A stretch of DNA of 64,000 nucleotides from Viridothelium virens (GCA_010094025.1 ML991788.1:366947-430946), one strand, 5' to 3'. Shown: positions 21,971 through 35,239, numbered from the stretch's first letter. The notes: generated by a model not told the origin, from the sequence alone. A program made the numbers and translations.

Positions 21971-23923
21971 CTACTGAATTTCTTCATCAAACCTTCGTGG
22001 TGCGCGTCTATCGCGTTGTGGACGCGAGGGCCTAGAAGAAGCTTCAGCATCATCCTCCCGAAGATCCACCTCCACTACATCATCCTGAGGCTGATTTGAC
22101 AGTGGCAGCTGTTTTTGTCTATATCTAGCTTGGTGTTTGACCTCATTTTGGACCTGCCTATCGATCGCGTGCTGTTCACGAGCCTCCTGTTTCTGCTGAC
22201 TTTCGGCTTCCTTCTGCGCGCGCCGCTTAGATTGAGCTTTCTCGCGATCTTGACGGCGCTGCGCTTTAGCTTCACGTTGGATTTGCTTTGCAGCTTGTTT
22301 TTGAAGCTGTTTCTCATGCTTTTCTTGTTGTTTCTGCTGCTCAGCCTGCTCCTTTGCGATATTAGCGTCACAAATAGCCTGCACCTTAGATGGAGTGTAG
22401 ATGACTGCACCACCATGCTTATTAGGCATCTTCATCGCCTTTCGGCCCTTCCGCCTCCTCTGCTCTAGCTTCACTGCCTCTTTTAGCCCTTGATTCTCAT
22501 GTTCAAGGACCTCATTCTCGACCTTTATCTTGAAAAGCTTCGCTTCAAACTTATCCATCTCCGTTATGAACGACTTGCCCATTTGGACAGCGAACTCTTT
22601 ACGTAGCCTTCGCCAAGCTGCCTTAGGGATATGTGTTGATAATGCTTTACTAGATGCATCATCCTGATGTAGTTCTGGCTGAGTAGACACCTGTTTAAGC
22701 ACAATTGACGGGTCGAAGGGGTGGAGGCCTGTTTTTCGCCACCCACTCGCGATATTGGACGGCGAGAAGGCTTTTTCAAACGCTGGCCAAAAGAGTTTGA
22801 AGAAATCCGACTTCTGGAGGTGTGATAACGCCTGACACTCCATTATCCAGTTATTAAGGTTCTGCGCGTAATAGGTTGCGAGAGGGCTGAATAGGCTCAT
22901 ATCTAGGGGTTGAAGTCGATGAGTTAAATGTGGAAAAAACACCGCAACAACAATTCGATGTGTATCACAGAAGTTAAGGAAGGAGTTGTTAATATGGCTG
23001 CCATAGCCATTAATAACGAGAAGCCTCATATTACGTCCATTTCGCGCAGTTCCTTTGGACTGTTTCTCAAAAACCTCAGAGAGCCAACAAAAGCCGATCT
23101 CATTGTTCGTCCACCCTGTAAGAGAGCATGCGAACATGCATCTCTGCTTCGCAGGGTTAAAGTCTTGAAGCCATGTATCTTGTAGATAGCCAGATTGGGC
23201 TTCAAAGATAATAGTAGGTGGTAGGACAACGCCGGCCATGGATATTGAGGCAAGGATCGTCACCCACGTTTGAGACCCATCTGTACCTGCTCCCTTCAAA
23301 AGACCTCGTTCATAGGCTGTTTTGGAAAACACTCTCTTCATCTTCGTGAGTTGGCCAATGCAGAAACCTTTCTCATCCATGTTGTAAATGTTTTGCGCGA
23401 GGATGTCATATTCTTCAATTTTTAACAATATCTTTATAAATATTAGGGCAGAAACACCAAGAAACAACTCACTTACTAGCTTAAAATAAACCTCCAGACC
23501 ACAGTAATTATCTGCGCGCTTTCGCGACAGGTCAAATGAAGTCAAATATAAGCTATCTAACTCTGTATGATGTCACTGAATGAAGCGCGGAAGCCAGCTC
23601 TTTCCAATTGGGTTTTGGGCGATATTCTCAGCGAGATTTCGCACTATTTTTGATGTAGAAGGGATCCCACGCTGTGATAGCTTATTTATATAGGTGACTA
23701 GGCTACGCTCTTGGAGTTCGGATAGCTTTGCCTGTCGATTTCGGTGAACTTCTCGAATAGACTGCGTGACGCCTCTATGGCGACGCGACAACGTCGATCT
23801 GCAGATTCCGAACTCCCTAGCTAGTTGAGAGTAATTAGGGTTCTTCTGCGCATCTGCTGCAGCAATCGCTGCGCGAAAAGCTTCAGAATCCGTGGAGTTA
23901 TTCGCGTTGGAAGGCATGGTCAA
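21971..23923 (-). pseudogene. DDE transposase of the pogo/Fot1 type, inactivated
   Basis: One frame of about 651 codons from ATG at 23923 to the stop at 21971, interrupted by TGA at 23573-23575 (sequence FIQ-stop-HHTELDS, where this family normally has Arg). The N-terminus holds a psq/CENP-B type helix-turn-helix (SQLAREFGICRSTLSRRHRG) and a second HTH region. The catalytic core keeps YNMDEKGF (first Asp) and HRLQPLD (third Asp). The middle site reads VINGYGSH where the family has D-G-H-G-S-H: Asp to Asn and His to Tyr. A 45-nt, frame-neutral intron-like stretch (GTAAGT...CCCTAAT...AAAG, about 23436-23480) follows YFKL. The C-terminus is a long Lys/Gln/Glu/Arg-rich coiled coil. R-to-stop, D-to-N and H-to-Y are all explained by C:G to T:A changes, as in repeat-induced point mutation. 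Confidence 0.85.
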
Positions 23924-23935
23924 ATCCGTGGTTTG

Positions 23936-23978
23936 GGTGTGCAGGTGGTGCGCCCGTGCAGGTGGTGCGGAACACCTC
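23936..23978 (-). repeat. Right terminal inverted repeat of the pogo/Fot1-type element
   Basis: Core 23936-23970 is the exact reverse complement of the left core, including both copies of the 13-mer. The TA at 23979-23980 follows after eight further bases, mirroring the left side. Confidence 0.85.
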
Positions 23979-23980
23979 TA

Positions 23981-24814
23981 GCATACCAAGCCCATTTCAC
24001 ACACTAAATTACTAACTTGTTTTAAGCGTTTCTGGGTGTGGAGATTTTTCTTCTTCTTTTCTTTCCTTCCTTTTTGTCCCTCTTTTCCCTCTTATGCGCT
24101 ACAATCCGATGAATTGTGAATGATATTGGGACTTGCAAGCGTCCGCGTACGTAAGAGATTATAAACCGAGGCTCGGATCAATTAACGACCTATGTCCAGT
24201 GTATTGACCATAGGGCTAGACCAATTCCACGTGCTTCATTGAGTTTTAGTTCGCCCTGTGCCAGACTAAGGCATAGCCTGTCTTCCGGCCCAAATTCTTC
24301 ACCCCCTCAATGCTCCTAATCTGCTTATATTCTATATAGTACTCATTCAAGAACTAGCCTACCCTACGCTAGGCCTCATAAATCGTGCAATAGTGTTATG
24401 AATCACTTCTCCACCGTGAGCGAGTAATGAAAGCTAGCCATGGAGAGAATGAATTGCTCTTTATTTCCACCTCCAATTACGGATTGCGTATGTACGCCAA
24501 CAGCAGGGCATTTATAAACGTGTCTGGCAATTGACTCCACCGCAGCGATAAGGAGACATAACACAGTAGGGGTTTACCTGTTCTTTTCCGTGACAAGAGC
24601 GCAAGTAAGCCAGAAGAACAGACGATGAGTCGGTAAGACGATAGGTCGCGAAAAAAACACGTATTTCTATTGACAAAATGGTAAATACGCTACCTCTATT
24701 GACCAGCAGAACCCGGAGGTCGAAATGCCAAGACCTCCTTCTTCCCATGCATGAGCACAAAGCCCTCTATGACACCATCTCAAATGCAACCATGTCTATC
24801 CCCCCTTCTCCCAT
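23981..24814. other. Intergenic, no gene recognised
   Basis: A pyrimidine-rich run lies near 24040-24090. The remainder has short frames only. The right part is the 3' flank of the nitroreductase gene. Confidence 0.5.
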
Positions 24815-25556
24815 TCACTTCCCATGCACGAACACCCGCTGCTCCAGCGGCGTCTGGCTCTTCTCCCCCGGCTCCCCAGCCCTGCCGCCAAACACCAACT
24901 GCGCCTTGAGCTGCCACTCCTGCGGGATGTTCCACTCGGTCTGCGCCTTCTGGTCGACGATCGGGTTGTAGTGCTGCAGGTTGCAGCCGAAGCCCTCGGC
25001 CTCCAGCGCCGTCCACAGCACGAACTGGTGCATGGCGGAGGTGTGCTCGGACCATTGCGGGAACTTGTCGGCGTAGAGGGGCATCTTGGTCTGGAGACCG
25101 GTCACGATTTTGGGGTCTTCGAAGAACAGGATCTGCGAGGGGGAAGAAAGTACGTCCTCGTCAGCCTGATTTCATTGGAGAGATTGGAAATGAGAGGACT
25201 GGGGAGTTGCCCGGGGGGCAGATTGGACACGGGAAGAGAGTGTGGTGGTATTGATGACTTACAGTCCCATAGCCTGCTCTGAACCCATTGATGCGCTGGG
25301 TCGAGCTCTTCACTTGCTCCTCGCTTGGTAGCATTGGCTTGAGGACTTCGATGACGAAGTCCCAGAATTTGTCGTGTTCGTCTTTGAACAGGACGACAGC
25401 GCGCGCGCTCTGGGAGTTGAAGCTGCTGGGGACGTGTAGGATGGTGTCATTGACAAGCTCTTCGATCTTGTCGTCGCTGATTGGAGCCTGCTTGTTTATG
25501 GCGTAATAGGTGCGGCGAGTCTTCACTGCATCCATGAAGGACTTTTGAGAAGCCAT
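24815..25556 (-). CDS. Nitroreductase-family protein (fungal Hbn1/Frm2-like)
   Basis: Exons 25556-25263 and 25132-24815, joined by a 130-nt intron (GTAAGT...CTGAC...CGCAG) in phase 0, give 203 residues. The start MASQKSFMDAVKTRRTYYAI is typical of the family: a helix, then the R-R-T-Y FMN-binding entry. Further family motifs are VNDTILHVPSSFNSQSARAV, the E-H-T-S-A-M-H-Q-F helix, EAEGFGCNLQHYNP and the C-terminal QLVFGGRAGEP. These small FMN enzymes reduce nitro compounds or quinones with NAD(P)H; in yeast the relatives Frm2 and Hbn1 are linked to oxidative and lipid stress. The frame stays open upstream to 25802 and contains an Arg/Ser-rich, acid-poor stretch that could be a mitochondrial presequence from an earlier ATG. 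The start is therefore not certain. Confidence 0.85.
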
Positions 25557-26239
25557 GGTGGAGGACGAGAAGGCTTTCCTGGTGAGAGGCTGCGAAGAGT
25601 GACTTGAGGAGGTAATACACTTGAGGTTTGAGTAGAGACTGGACGCGAGGGGCACAGTCCTATTAAATATTTGGGACTGCCAAAGAGTGGGTACACACGT
25701 TCGATAGAGCGATTGGGCCATGTTGGCCTGATAGACTATCGCGACAGTCAGGACGAGAATGGCGAGGAGACTGCCGAGGCGGTTATGCATCGCTTGACGC
25801 AAACCCTGCGGCGCCAGGTAGCGTAAGCTACTGATAGAGGTTTCATGATAGCTCTTGAGGAATGACGCATTAGTGGTTGCTTATCAAACGTTTTGAAATG
25901 AAGTGCCGAGCGCGAGCGCGAGCTGAGAGATGGCTTCATTTTTATGTAAGCAATTTGGGTTTGCAGACCGGCTAATTCCGCGGTGGTGATACGGCCAACC
26001 CAAAACTGTACCACTATTGGAAAGCCAAGTCGCCTTTTTATTTTCGTCGAAATTTTCATGCTATATAAACTTTGTTCTACTGGAAACTAATTCAAAGTGA
26101 GGTGGTATATAGGTACTATCTGCAGCCACGCTTTTGGAGTCTACTGGGCATGCAGCCAAATAAGATTTTGACATTCGAAAAATGCCTAGAAATGCAGGTG
26201 AAGGCGGCCAGCCATTCCAAAAGCCCAGTGAGAATAAGG
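25557..26239. other. Promoter side of the nitroreductase gene and 3' flank of the BEACH gene
   Basis: Includes the possible N-terminal extension of the nitroreductase (up to 25802). Beyond it, a minus-strand frame at 25748-26059 has no recognisable content. Nothing else is supported. Confidence 0.45.
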
Positions 26240-29200
26240 TTATTGTCTTTGCACGCAATCCCATTCGTACTAGAGGCTGGTCAGCGCATAGAACGAGAAG
26301 TATTTCCAGGGGACAACTCACCACCATGCCATCCTCGTCTCCCGTGTAGACCGCCTGAGCCATGGGCAATAAACAGCTTATCGCTGCCGCCGACTTAGCC
26401 ACTCCGTCCCTAGGTGGGTCATTCTGATCCAGCCTCTTTACGAGTCGAAGGTGCCACTTGCCATCACGACCCACCACCTTGTTCCATATCTGTATTTCCA
26501 ATCATATTAGTGCCACACCAATGAGGCAGATCAGGGGAGCATTAGAAATCATACATTTACAATCCCCCACTTGTGACCGGTGAAGAGCAGCTCGCGCTCA
26601 AGCCATTCGTTACCGACTCCTTCATACCACGCACAACTTGCGATGTGATCATCTTCCGCTTCGCCTGCCACTTGCTCAAGCAGCAACGTACCATTAAGCG
26701 TGTACAGCAGGATGCCTCGCCCGATGCAGAGCACAATAGTGCCCGTGACATTATTGATCTTTGCACACTCTAGGCGTCCGCTACCACCATCTGGCGTCCC
26801 ATCTCGAAGCGTTCGAATGAATTCCTCACGATTCAGATCCCAAAGGTACACTGCGCCGCCCGTATCAGCTGTCAGCAGGGTACTTGTACTTCGACTTGCA
26901 CACAGAATCGTGACTGGATTCTTGTGACCGAAGAGAGAAGTCTTCGGCTGTAGATCTACGTGCTTCGATGCTGACGCCACGGTCCAGATGGAGACGACAG
27001 AATCGTTGCCCGCAGTGACGAGCGTACTCGCATCGGCGAATAGCGCGTGTGAGAGCTGCGTTGTGTGGAGATGTTCGAAGAGTCCGACGAGTTTCCGATT
27101 CCCAGCATCATAGAACCTCACGCTGCCATCTGCGAAACCCCACTCCATGTATCGTTCGTGCGTTGGTGGGATGTTCAGTCGAAACGCACCAGAGCAGAGG
27201 AGACGGTCTTGCTTCTGGGAGTAGATGAGTGATGTGACGCGCTCTTGACTTTCGAGGAGTGTGAACGGTAACTTGGTCAGGGACTCAGCTGCGTTGTCTA
27301 ATCGACGAGCGGACAACTGTGCTTCTTCACGGGGCGGATGTTGTCGTTGGAACACTTGATGGGGTGTTTGACCAAAATTGTGGATGATACCGATGGTAGA
27401 CCTTCGCTCGAGTGGATCCTCAATGCTGTCAAGATCTTTGGCCCCTTGGTAGGAAAGATGATGGAAGACGTTCGTTGCCTCGAGAGCAGCTTCACCGCGT
27501 TGCTTGTAGCCAAAGACAAGGTCGATCCATTGATGAAGGTGTTGACTAACATACGGGCTTTCGAGCGCCTCTCTATGCTTGGCGATAAAGATCTGCGGAT
27601 CGCCTTTCGCCCATGGCGGAAGATTGACATTGTCTATCTGTTCGTTGTTTCCTTGTTTCGTCCCGAAATTGAATTCGTTGATGTTGGTCAAAAATTCAGG
27701 CAGATAGAAGAATTCAGGTGTGAGTTCTCGAACATCACTCATGTTGTCTCGCGAAGCTGACGTCCATGCTTTCTCAATCGAGTAGAAGAGACGATCGGCG
27801 TGATCGAAGTTGCCTCCCTGTAAGAGTAAATACGACTGGACAAATGGTTGCAGTCGGATGAGATATGATGTGACAATCATTGCTGAGGAGTAATGAGTAC
27901 CGTAGTGGAATGGAGGAGCGTCATCACCACCCATTTCGGCAAAAGACTTGTATCGTTCCCGGAAATCGGCCTCACGCGCTGGGTTTTGACAGCCCATTGG
28001 CTTCGAAAGATCGCGGAAAGTTCTAGGATCGGAGAGATCCAGTTCCTCGCACGTGTAATCTGAAAGAACCCAAGGGAAAACGGGGTATTGTGTGAGATCA
28101 TTGAATGTTCTTCCAGCCATGGTGTTGACAAGCATAAGGTAATGGAAGTTTGAGATCTCGCCTCTAACCCATCTACGAGTTGCAGGATGTGCTGCAGCCG
28201 AATTGAAAACGTTTGCAAATCTCGAACCGAATGACTGGGGAGTATCATCGGGATTTCTCAATGACTCAAGCCTCCAAGTGTCTTCGCCGTATGGAGATGG
28301 GGCGGAAGAAGACACATGGGGAGCTCGTGCGAGGAGTTTGGAATGGAGATCATTACGAACGGCGGGTGAGGGTGCAATGAGTAAATAGCTTCGTCCATCT
28401 GCAAAGAAGATTTCGATGCCAACGTCTCGGAATAGGAATCGACGTTTGGAGATGCTAATTGCCTCTCCCCATCTCCAGTGCCGAATCATGAGTTCTCCAG
28501 TTGCAGACTGAGGTTTCCGTGTCTTTGTCTCGCGGCCGGCAATCATTTGTAGATATGGGTCGCGCTCTTCAGCAGATGCTTGCGCTACGCTGATAACCTC
28601 ACCATCTGCGCGCTGGAAGAAATCGTCCATGAGATACAGTGAATCTTTCCCAACGATGAGAAGTCCTTCTACAGGTTCTAGACCAACAATTCGAGCGACG
28701 TTGCTCAAGTGTTGCACTTCGTCTCCACGTTGAAGGCTTCGCAAGACCTTTCGATTCTTGTCCTCGAAGTTGTCGGCATCTTCGGTAGGTTCATCGACAA
28801 TCTCGAAGTCGTCTTCCTGTATATCTGCGTCTTTAGATACGCTACTGTCCGATCGAAGCCGGTTGGCTGATGGTCGTCCTTCCGAAGCTGCTCGAACAAG
28901 TGCTGGTGTTGCGTTGATTGCCTCAAAAGAGGCTTTGCCAACTGTAGTGTCTAACTTCAATTTATTGACTTTGGACTTTTCTGAGACTTTGCGTTTTGGT
29001 TGGTAATCATCCTGTTGTATGCCCTTGGCTGGTATGACTCGCATCCGCATCCGGTTCCTACCCTCGCTCTCATCAAGCTGCCACTTAGGAGGTCTCTCAT
29101 CTTTCAAGAGTCCGCAAGGCTTCCGGAGAAGTTTTTCGAGTTTGTCATAGCACGAACCGAGGTATATGACATTGTCTTGCTCATCTTGAAGGGCGCGTTG

Positions 29201-32200
29201 ATGTTTCATGCGCTCGGCAGAGTGAATGTTTACGCGCCAATGACTGGTAGCACTCTCGTGACGATGACTGATGTTGTCTGCTGCAGACTCTTCAGCAGCC
29301 CATTGCTTAAGTTTTTCTCTTCGTTTATTGAGTCGATTGCGTGCCGTTTCCTCGGTCTTTCGGTTTTCTTCTGCTACAAATTGTTCCCAGATCTTAGACA
29401 TTGCTCCGAAAAATAAGGCGTCAAGCTCCTCTCTGTGATCGTCAATCCAGAAAAGGAATGTTTCGTTGTCCACTTCCATTAGCTTGAGGAACCCACTTGT
29501 GAGGGGTGTTTGCTCGGTTGTGAATGCATGGCTGAGGATGTATGAGGTCTCGCTCGGCTTCTGTACAAGCAACATACGCCATAAATCCGCTGCGGCTAGT
29601 CTGACTCTCTGGTGAATGCTGACCAGCTTGGTGTACAAAAGGTAGCAGATGAGTCGTAGAAAATAAGTTTCAACGTTCTCAGGGCCTAGAAGAATCGTCT
29701 GCCAATAGATCATTTTATTCAAGAAAGAGACCGTGCCATCGTCAGATTCTGATTCTTGAAGCTCTGATAAACGGAGAAGGACCACTCGCAAAAACGTTGT
29801 TCGAATCATTGAAATAGCTTGACTACAAAGTCGCACATTCTTAACTTGTGCGATGTCAGGGCGTTGCAGATAGTCGATCAAGTGGCCAGTGAAGTCGAGC
29901 AATGGCTCCGCACCATTCATGAACCATCCTTCGTAGACCGCTTCTCCCATGTGGTGGCAGTAGCGCGCAAGGTTATTGATAACTCGAGGCTCCAAAAGTT
30001 GCTTTTGTTCCAGCTGAACTGCGTTTGATAGATCGCGCATTGTATGTAATAGAACGTATGACTCAAAATAAGCCTGATGTTCTTGAAATCCGGGAGGAGA
30101 TTTAAGAAATAGACCGAATCCAGTGAATTCTTTTCGTTCAAAGATCTGCTCTTTGAATACAGCAACAACGACTTCCAATAGTCCTTCAACAATAGAATTG
30201 CCTATGTTGAGAGAAACTGGCTTGTCCTTGTCTGGAGACATGACTGGATTCAATCTAGCGGAGGAAGGTGAATACTTCCCAGACTCCGACGTAACCAGTA
30301 TGAAAGAGGAACCTCGGCGTAGAGGATCGGCCCGGGGATGAGTTGAATCCGAAGGAGGATCTACAACACTGGTTCGTACAATAGGCGAAGACTGTAGCGT
30401 ACTTCTTGAGTGCGGCCTAATCGGAACGTCTTGTCCCTGGAAGTTGAGCACGGAATGCTTTGAATGGAGCTCCTCATTGGCGCTGACGTTATCTGATCCT
30501 ACTACTACCGGATAAAGGACGAACAAAAGATCTTGAACGTAAGTTGATGTCATTGTAAAGTCACTGAATGGCTGTGATTGGGTCTGGATATCCGCGAGGA
30601 ATCGAATTACTGTATTCAAAACCTCGCCATACGAGCTAACACGCTCTTGCGAGTTTTGTTTGCCAACTTTTGAGAAGTTAGCATAGTTCAAGAGAGTTAC
30701 TGGTTTGACTTACTACCGTTCGTAATATCGTTTTGCAACGACATTGATCGCCTCTTTCGCTGAATTGGGGTTGCAGGCTCTGAAGGTAGAGCAGGGGCCG
30801 ACTCTTTGGCCTCAGAAGGAGTGGCTGCTTCACTTTCCTGCTTCACCACAGTCCGGAGGCCCTGCTCAAGCATTGAGGTAAGAACTGGTAGGATCTCGGG
30901 ATACTTCACGGCAACAGTGCCACTTGCGAGAAAGGTCTCCATAAGGCTGTATAGATCGAAATCTCTTTCGAAGTTAATCTTCGCAACGTCGAACCCAAAC
31001 AATATAGCGAAGCAGATTGTCCAGAGAGTGGGTACATTCCACCACGCTCTTAGGCGATTCTTGAGTACTATGAAACCTCCGCTTCTATCGCCAAATTTCC
31101 GCACGTAAGTGGATCCATTGACGACTAATAGACGAGCAATAATCTTGACTACAAGTACTATGACTCGAGGGTTCATCTCAGCTAGGAGATGCAAGGTCCA
31201 CTGTGCATGGATTAGAAGAGCCGAGAATACTGTGAGCAATAACACATACCCTGACAGTAACAGTGCGGGCGAACCGTGAAGCTGTCGACGTAGAGGTCTT
31301 GTCGCACACTAGGTCAGCTATTACTTCGAGAATACTCAGTGCTAGGTCTGAGCGTGAGAGTCCCGGTTTAGGAGAAGGATCTCGATCTGAAGCGTTACTT
31401 GGTGAAGATCGGCCATTCGGACTTGATAGATACTGCGCAGATCTCGCACGAACGCGAAGAGCGGCACTTTTAGATCGATGTAAGGAAGTAGTACGGAACG
31501 CTCGATCATCCTGGAGGGCGAAAGTCACGAAAAGTGCAAGGGATCGCCAGGTGTCCGGCGAGTGACTACATTTCATAAGAGATTTGAAAGCTCCCATAAA
31601 ATGCGGAAGCACGTCGGCGTTGAACCTCTCGCCTTTCAGTGCATCGAGAAATCGTTTGATAATTCCTGTAATTGAGTTAGCGGGTTCCGATCCGTCCAGG
31701 TCAATTACTCACGCATGCGAGCCAGCCTCCTGGCGTTAAAATTGTGATACTTGCTTCCGTCTACTAAGATGCCAAAGACAGAGTAGTACAATTTTTGTGT
31801 CTCGATGCCGGTCCTTCTCCAAGTATCAAAATCGACGAGGAGCACTCTGAAGGCTAAAGCGTTTACGAGCATGGACTCTTCAGGTCTTTGCTCATTGAAA
31901 CCCACAAACTTCAGGATGATTTGTAATAATTCCTGGGTGAAGGCATCCCATTCGCCTCCCTGAATATGAATCGGTTCTGCTTTACCGAAACTTGATACAT
32001 TTGTCGAGAAGAGTCCCATCTTGTCACGGAGTAAACACGCAAGAATACCAAAGCCATGTTCCTTCTCCATGGCTTCGCTATTTCTCCAGTCGTGATCGAC
32101 TGTTGCAAAAATGATCTTGACCGCTCGAATGACAGCCTCGCTAGTTTGCGCTGCTTGTAGCAACCGTAACCCCACGGCTACGCATCCTGCCAAACGCCAG

Positions 32201-34386
32201 CTAGCTTCATCGAGAGGTTGCGGGACGAGGACAACCGGTTCTCCCGTTAAGATAGCAACACCGTGTAACTGAGTAAGAGCGTCGTTGATGGCTGGCACTG
32301 CGGCGTTAATGACAACTGCATTGCTCCCGGACCTCGTGTAATGCTGCAAGCTCTTCGCTGCTGGCCGAGAAAGCGATTTGATCAGCTGCGATTCATCCAC
32401 ATTGTTATGATCATCATCATCGAGGACATTGGTGGGTGAGATGCTGAGCATTATGCGAGATTCGTCCAGAAGATCACTAGCTTTGAGCCGCATAGCTGTT
32501 AAGATGTCTGACTTCTCCTCCTTTCCTGGGTGTAGCGTCTCATTGTAGAGGTTGACCTCCGCGGATGCCCGATATGTTTGAAAAGACCCAAGGCAATCCT
32601 GGAAATTGCCGTTGTATCGAGGGCCAACCTTGTGGTAAGCCACAATGAGTTCTTCAGACAACACTTCACTAAATAGATGGGCGGATGCCAAGGACCATCT
32701 GGTTGAAACAACATTTCTCCCAAGCCGGGCAGCCAAGTCTTGAGGGGTTCCTAGAAAAGCTTGGACGCGAAGTGCCTTCCGAAGGGTTTCGGTATGCCCT
32801 GTACTGGAGCCCCCGGTTGCTACGTTGGTTTGGGGTGGGCTCTGAGGATATTGTACCTTGGCTTGCTCGACGAATTCGCCGTCAATGAGCAGAGTGGCAC
32901 GGCTGGACGCTGTGGGCTTCGGCCGGCGATGAATGAGAGCGATGTGATACCATCTGCCCTGTTCAAACAATGCGTTCTTGAATCTTACGCTGGGTCGCGA
33001 AGATGTGATTGAGGTTTGTAAGATGAACTGATGTGTATCCTTCTCTAAGTATCCCAGCACAAAACAGGTCTGGCTAGCGTCAAATGCGCCAAAGATTGTA
33101 GTGTGGCAGCTCTTGTCGAATTTGTCTATACGAATCCATGCAGTGAATGTGTAGCCAGCACTCGATGACAAGGGAGGAAAAGGTTGTCCTAGCGTGGGCA
33201 ATTCTGCGGAAGCGAAGCCGTGGAGGGACAGGTCGAACTGAATGTACGGTGGGCCGGCGGAAGCCTCGAGCGCCTTGTGCAGAAAACCTGATGCACTGTC
33301 GGAACGACAGGCCAGATCATAGAGGTTATGAGCATCTTCTAGTGTATTCACTCCGAGACAAGCAAGCTCTTCGCAAACAGATAGAAGTTGCACCTGTTCC
33401 TCAGATGGCAATTCCGCGGACACCAGCAAGGGAAGCATTTGACTGAAGACACCAGAACTATGCATCGCTATCAAGTTGAACGCTGAATTTTTGGCAAGTC
33501 TAACGTAAGTGCTGATGACGAATAAGGAGAGAAGTCTAAGCTCGGTTGAATCAGGGAATTCCACCCGTGGTAGTCTTAGCCACATGTCAAAGATGAAGGG
33601 TAAAATTTCTGGATTTTGGATAAGATCACTATCCTTGAAAACATTCTCAACTCGAAGGTGAACGGCGCGAATGGGTAAGTGAGAAACACTATGGGTGGTC
33701 TCTTGTGACTTGCCTTGGGATTTCACTCCTTTGGCTGTGTTCGTGGTGTCTTGAAGCACAATTTGGCTCTGAGATTCGTCGGATGAACTGATCAAGCTCT
33801 TTAAGCCTTTGAAGGCGGAAACGGCTTCTTCATCGCGAAGCATAAAGGAGAAGAGGCAGCCGAACAAATGGGAATAGACATGGCTTTCCTGGAGCTCCTC
33901 AGAGTGCCAGCATCGTTCGAGACCCGCTGCCCGTATGATTTTTTCAAGAGCTTGCCATCCATTGGACCTCACTCGAGTTTCAAAGTACCGCCGGTTGCCC
34001 CGATGTTCATACAGCGACTCTGAAAGTACGTTCAAGACTGCTTTCAACAGCTCCAAGGTCTGAGTGGTGTTTTCCAGGGAGAGCGAGGTCGCGTTACTCC
34101 CTGCTTGTATATATTCCAGAACATCCAACAGTATCTCGAAGCCATGTGCATGTCTGAACGCATCTTTCAATCTTAAAGAGTGGGAGGAGTTTATGAGCAA
34201 CGGTCGAACTTCGCGTAGCTTATCCGATATCGAGGAATAATCTCCGAGCTCTAGGGTTTCGTGGTCCTTCTTTGCACATTCGGTGAGTGTCTTCAGTAGT
34301 TCCTGAAGCTTTGAGACCTCGGGACTCGATGGAAAGGCGCTGGATGCAGCTGAAGACGAGCGATGCTGGCGAGCACGACCGTCCAT
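26240..34386 (-). CDS. BPH1: BEACH-domain protein (Bph1/LYST-neurobeachin family)
   Basis: Six exons: 34386-31713, 31665-31250, 31200-30714, 30666-26555, 26489-26322, 26269-26240. Introns are 47-65 nt and all phases agree, giving 2,628 residues. The last exon is only 30 nt and ends YEWDCVQRQ-stop. Order of parts: helical armadillo-like N-terminus; a concanavalin-A-like lectin segment in exon 1 (YTFTAWIRID..., DGEFVEQAKV); a linker; PH-BEACH (about residues 1850-1980); the BEACH domain (about 2020-2300: WVRGEISNFHYLMLVNTMAG, YPVFPWVL, HYGTHYSS, PEFFYLPEFL, DLVFGYKQRG, NIFGQTP-like NFGQTPHQVF); and C-terminal WD40 repeats (about 2330-2628). BEACH proteins scaffold vesicle fission, fusion and endosomal/vacuolar sorting; yeast Bph1 acts in cell-wall and vacuolar trafficking. 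The symbol is by family similarity. The start ATG is 34386, upstream of which a divergent gene begins. Confidence 0.93.
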
Positions 34387-35239
34387 AGTTTAGCCCCCGA
34401 TAGCGGAGTTCGGGGTTCTGTGGTGGATATTCTTCCTTCGAGCTATCATTGCTCGAGACACAATACCCTTATCGGTAAACACTACAAGGAAAGTGCTGCG
34501 TTGCAGCCTCGACCTGCAGTGTTGAAGGCTGCGCAGCTGACATTGGAAAGCGTCGGTGCAGCACTTTGATTTGCGGGATTGTCTGTGCTAGCTTCGAGTA
34601 AGAAGAGGTCAAACGCGAGAATTTTGAAGCGTGCAGGATGCAAGGGCAATCATCTGCAAACAACGATCAAGAAAGACAGCTGACACACATCACCTGGCGG
34701 GCTCGAGTAAGACAGCACGGAGTACTCCAGGTACCTCGAGGTTGAACCGCAGACGAGCTTGGGCCAACCAGACGTCATTCAGCTGGGTGAGCTCCCGTTG
34801 TTGGGTACGTGGGTGCCTCAGACCAGATCGCCCACGAGGGAATCACCAGTATTTACAGTATCCAGGCAAGCGATATAACTTGCCCTAATTTGAACTCGTC
34901 TTGTTCGTTTGGATGTTCACAATTTATGCCAAGACTGCCTCCGTCTGTCTCGTGAGGCGTTGCCCCGACTACCCAGTTAGGTAGTAGCGCGTTTCGCTCA
35001 GACGCCGCCAGCCATTCCGCCGCCCCGGCTCCGGGGCCATGATGCTATGCGTGCTCTGTATGGTGCTGTGTCACAGGACCTGTTGCCTTCCAGCTTGATA
35101 AGAGCTCCATCCCACCGTCCACTTATCGACTCAACACTCCATCATCACCATAGACTCATTCCCACCCTCATTCTTCATCGACTTTCTCCTTCCATTTAGT
35201 GCTCTGTTCATTCTAATACTGGGTTGGCCGACCACCATT
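34387..35239. promoter_or_regulatory. Divergent promoter region, BEACH gene (-) and subtilase (+)
   Basis: No gene fits in these 853 bp. The last 140 bp before the subtilase ATG are pyrimidine-rich (CCACCCTCATTCTTCATCG and similar runs), as often seen in strong fungal promoters and leaders. No TATA box stands out. Confidence 0.5.

Larger units (their letters stand above)
21816..23978 (-). mobile_element. Pogo/Fot1-type (Tc1-mariner superfamily) DNA transposon, degenerate
   Basis: 2,163 bp between TA dinucleotides at 21814-21815 and 23979-23980, the target typical of this superfamily. A 35-bp core inverted repeat is identical at both ends (21824-21858 and 23936-23970); the outermost 8 bp differ. 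The element carries one transposase frame on the minus strand, broken by a stop and by altered catalytic residues. It looks immobile on its own, but the TIRs remain perfect and could still be used in trans. Confidence 0.85.
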
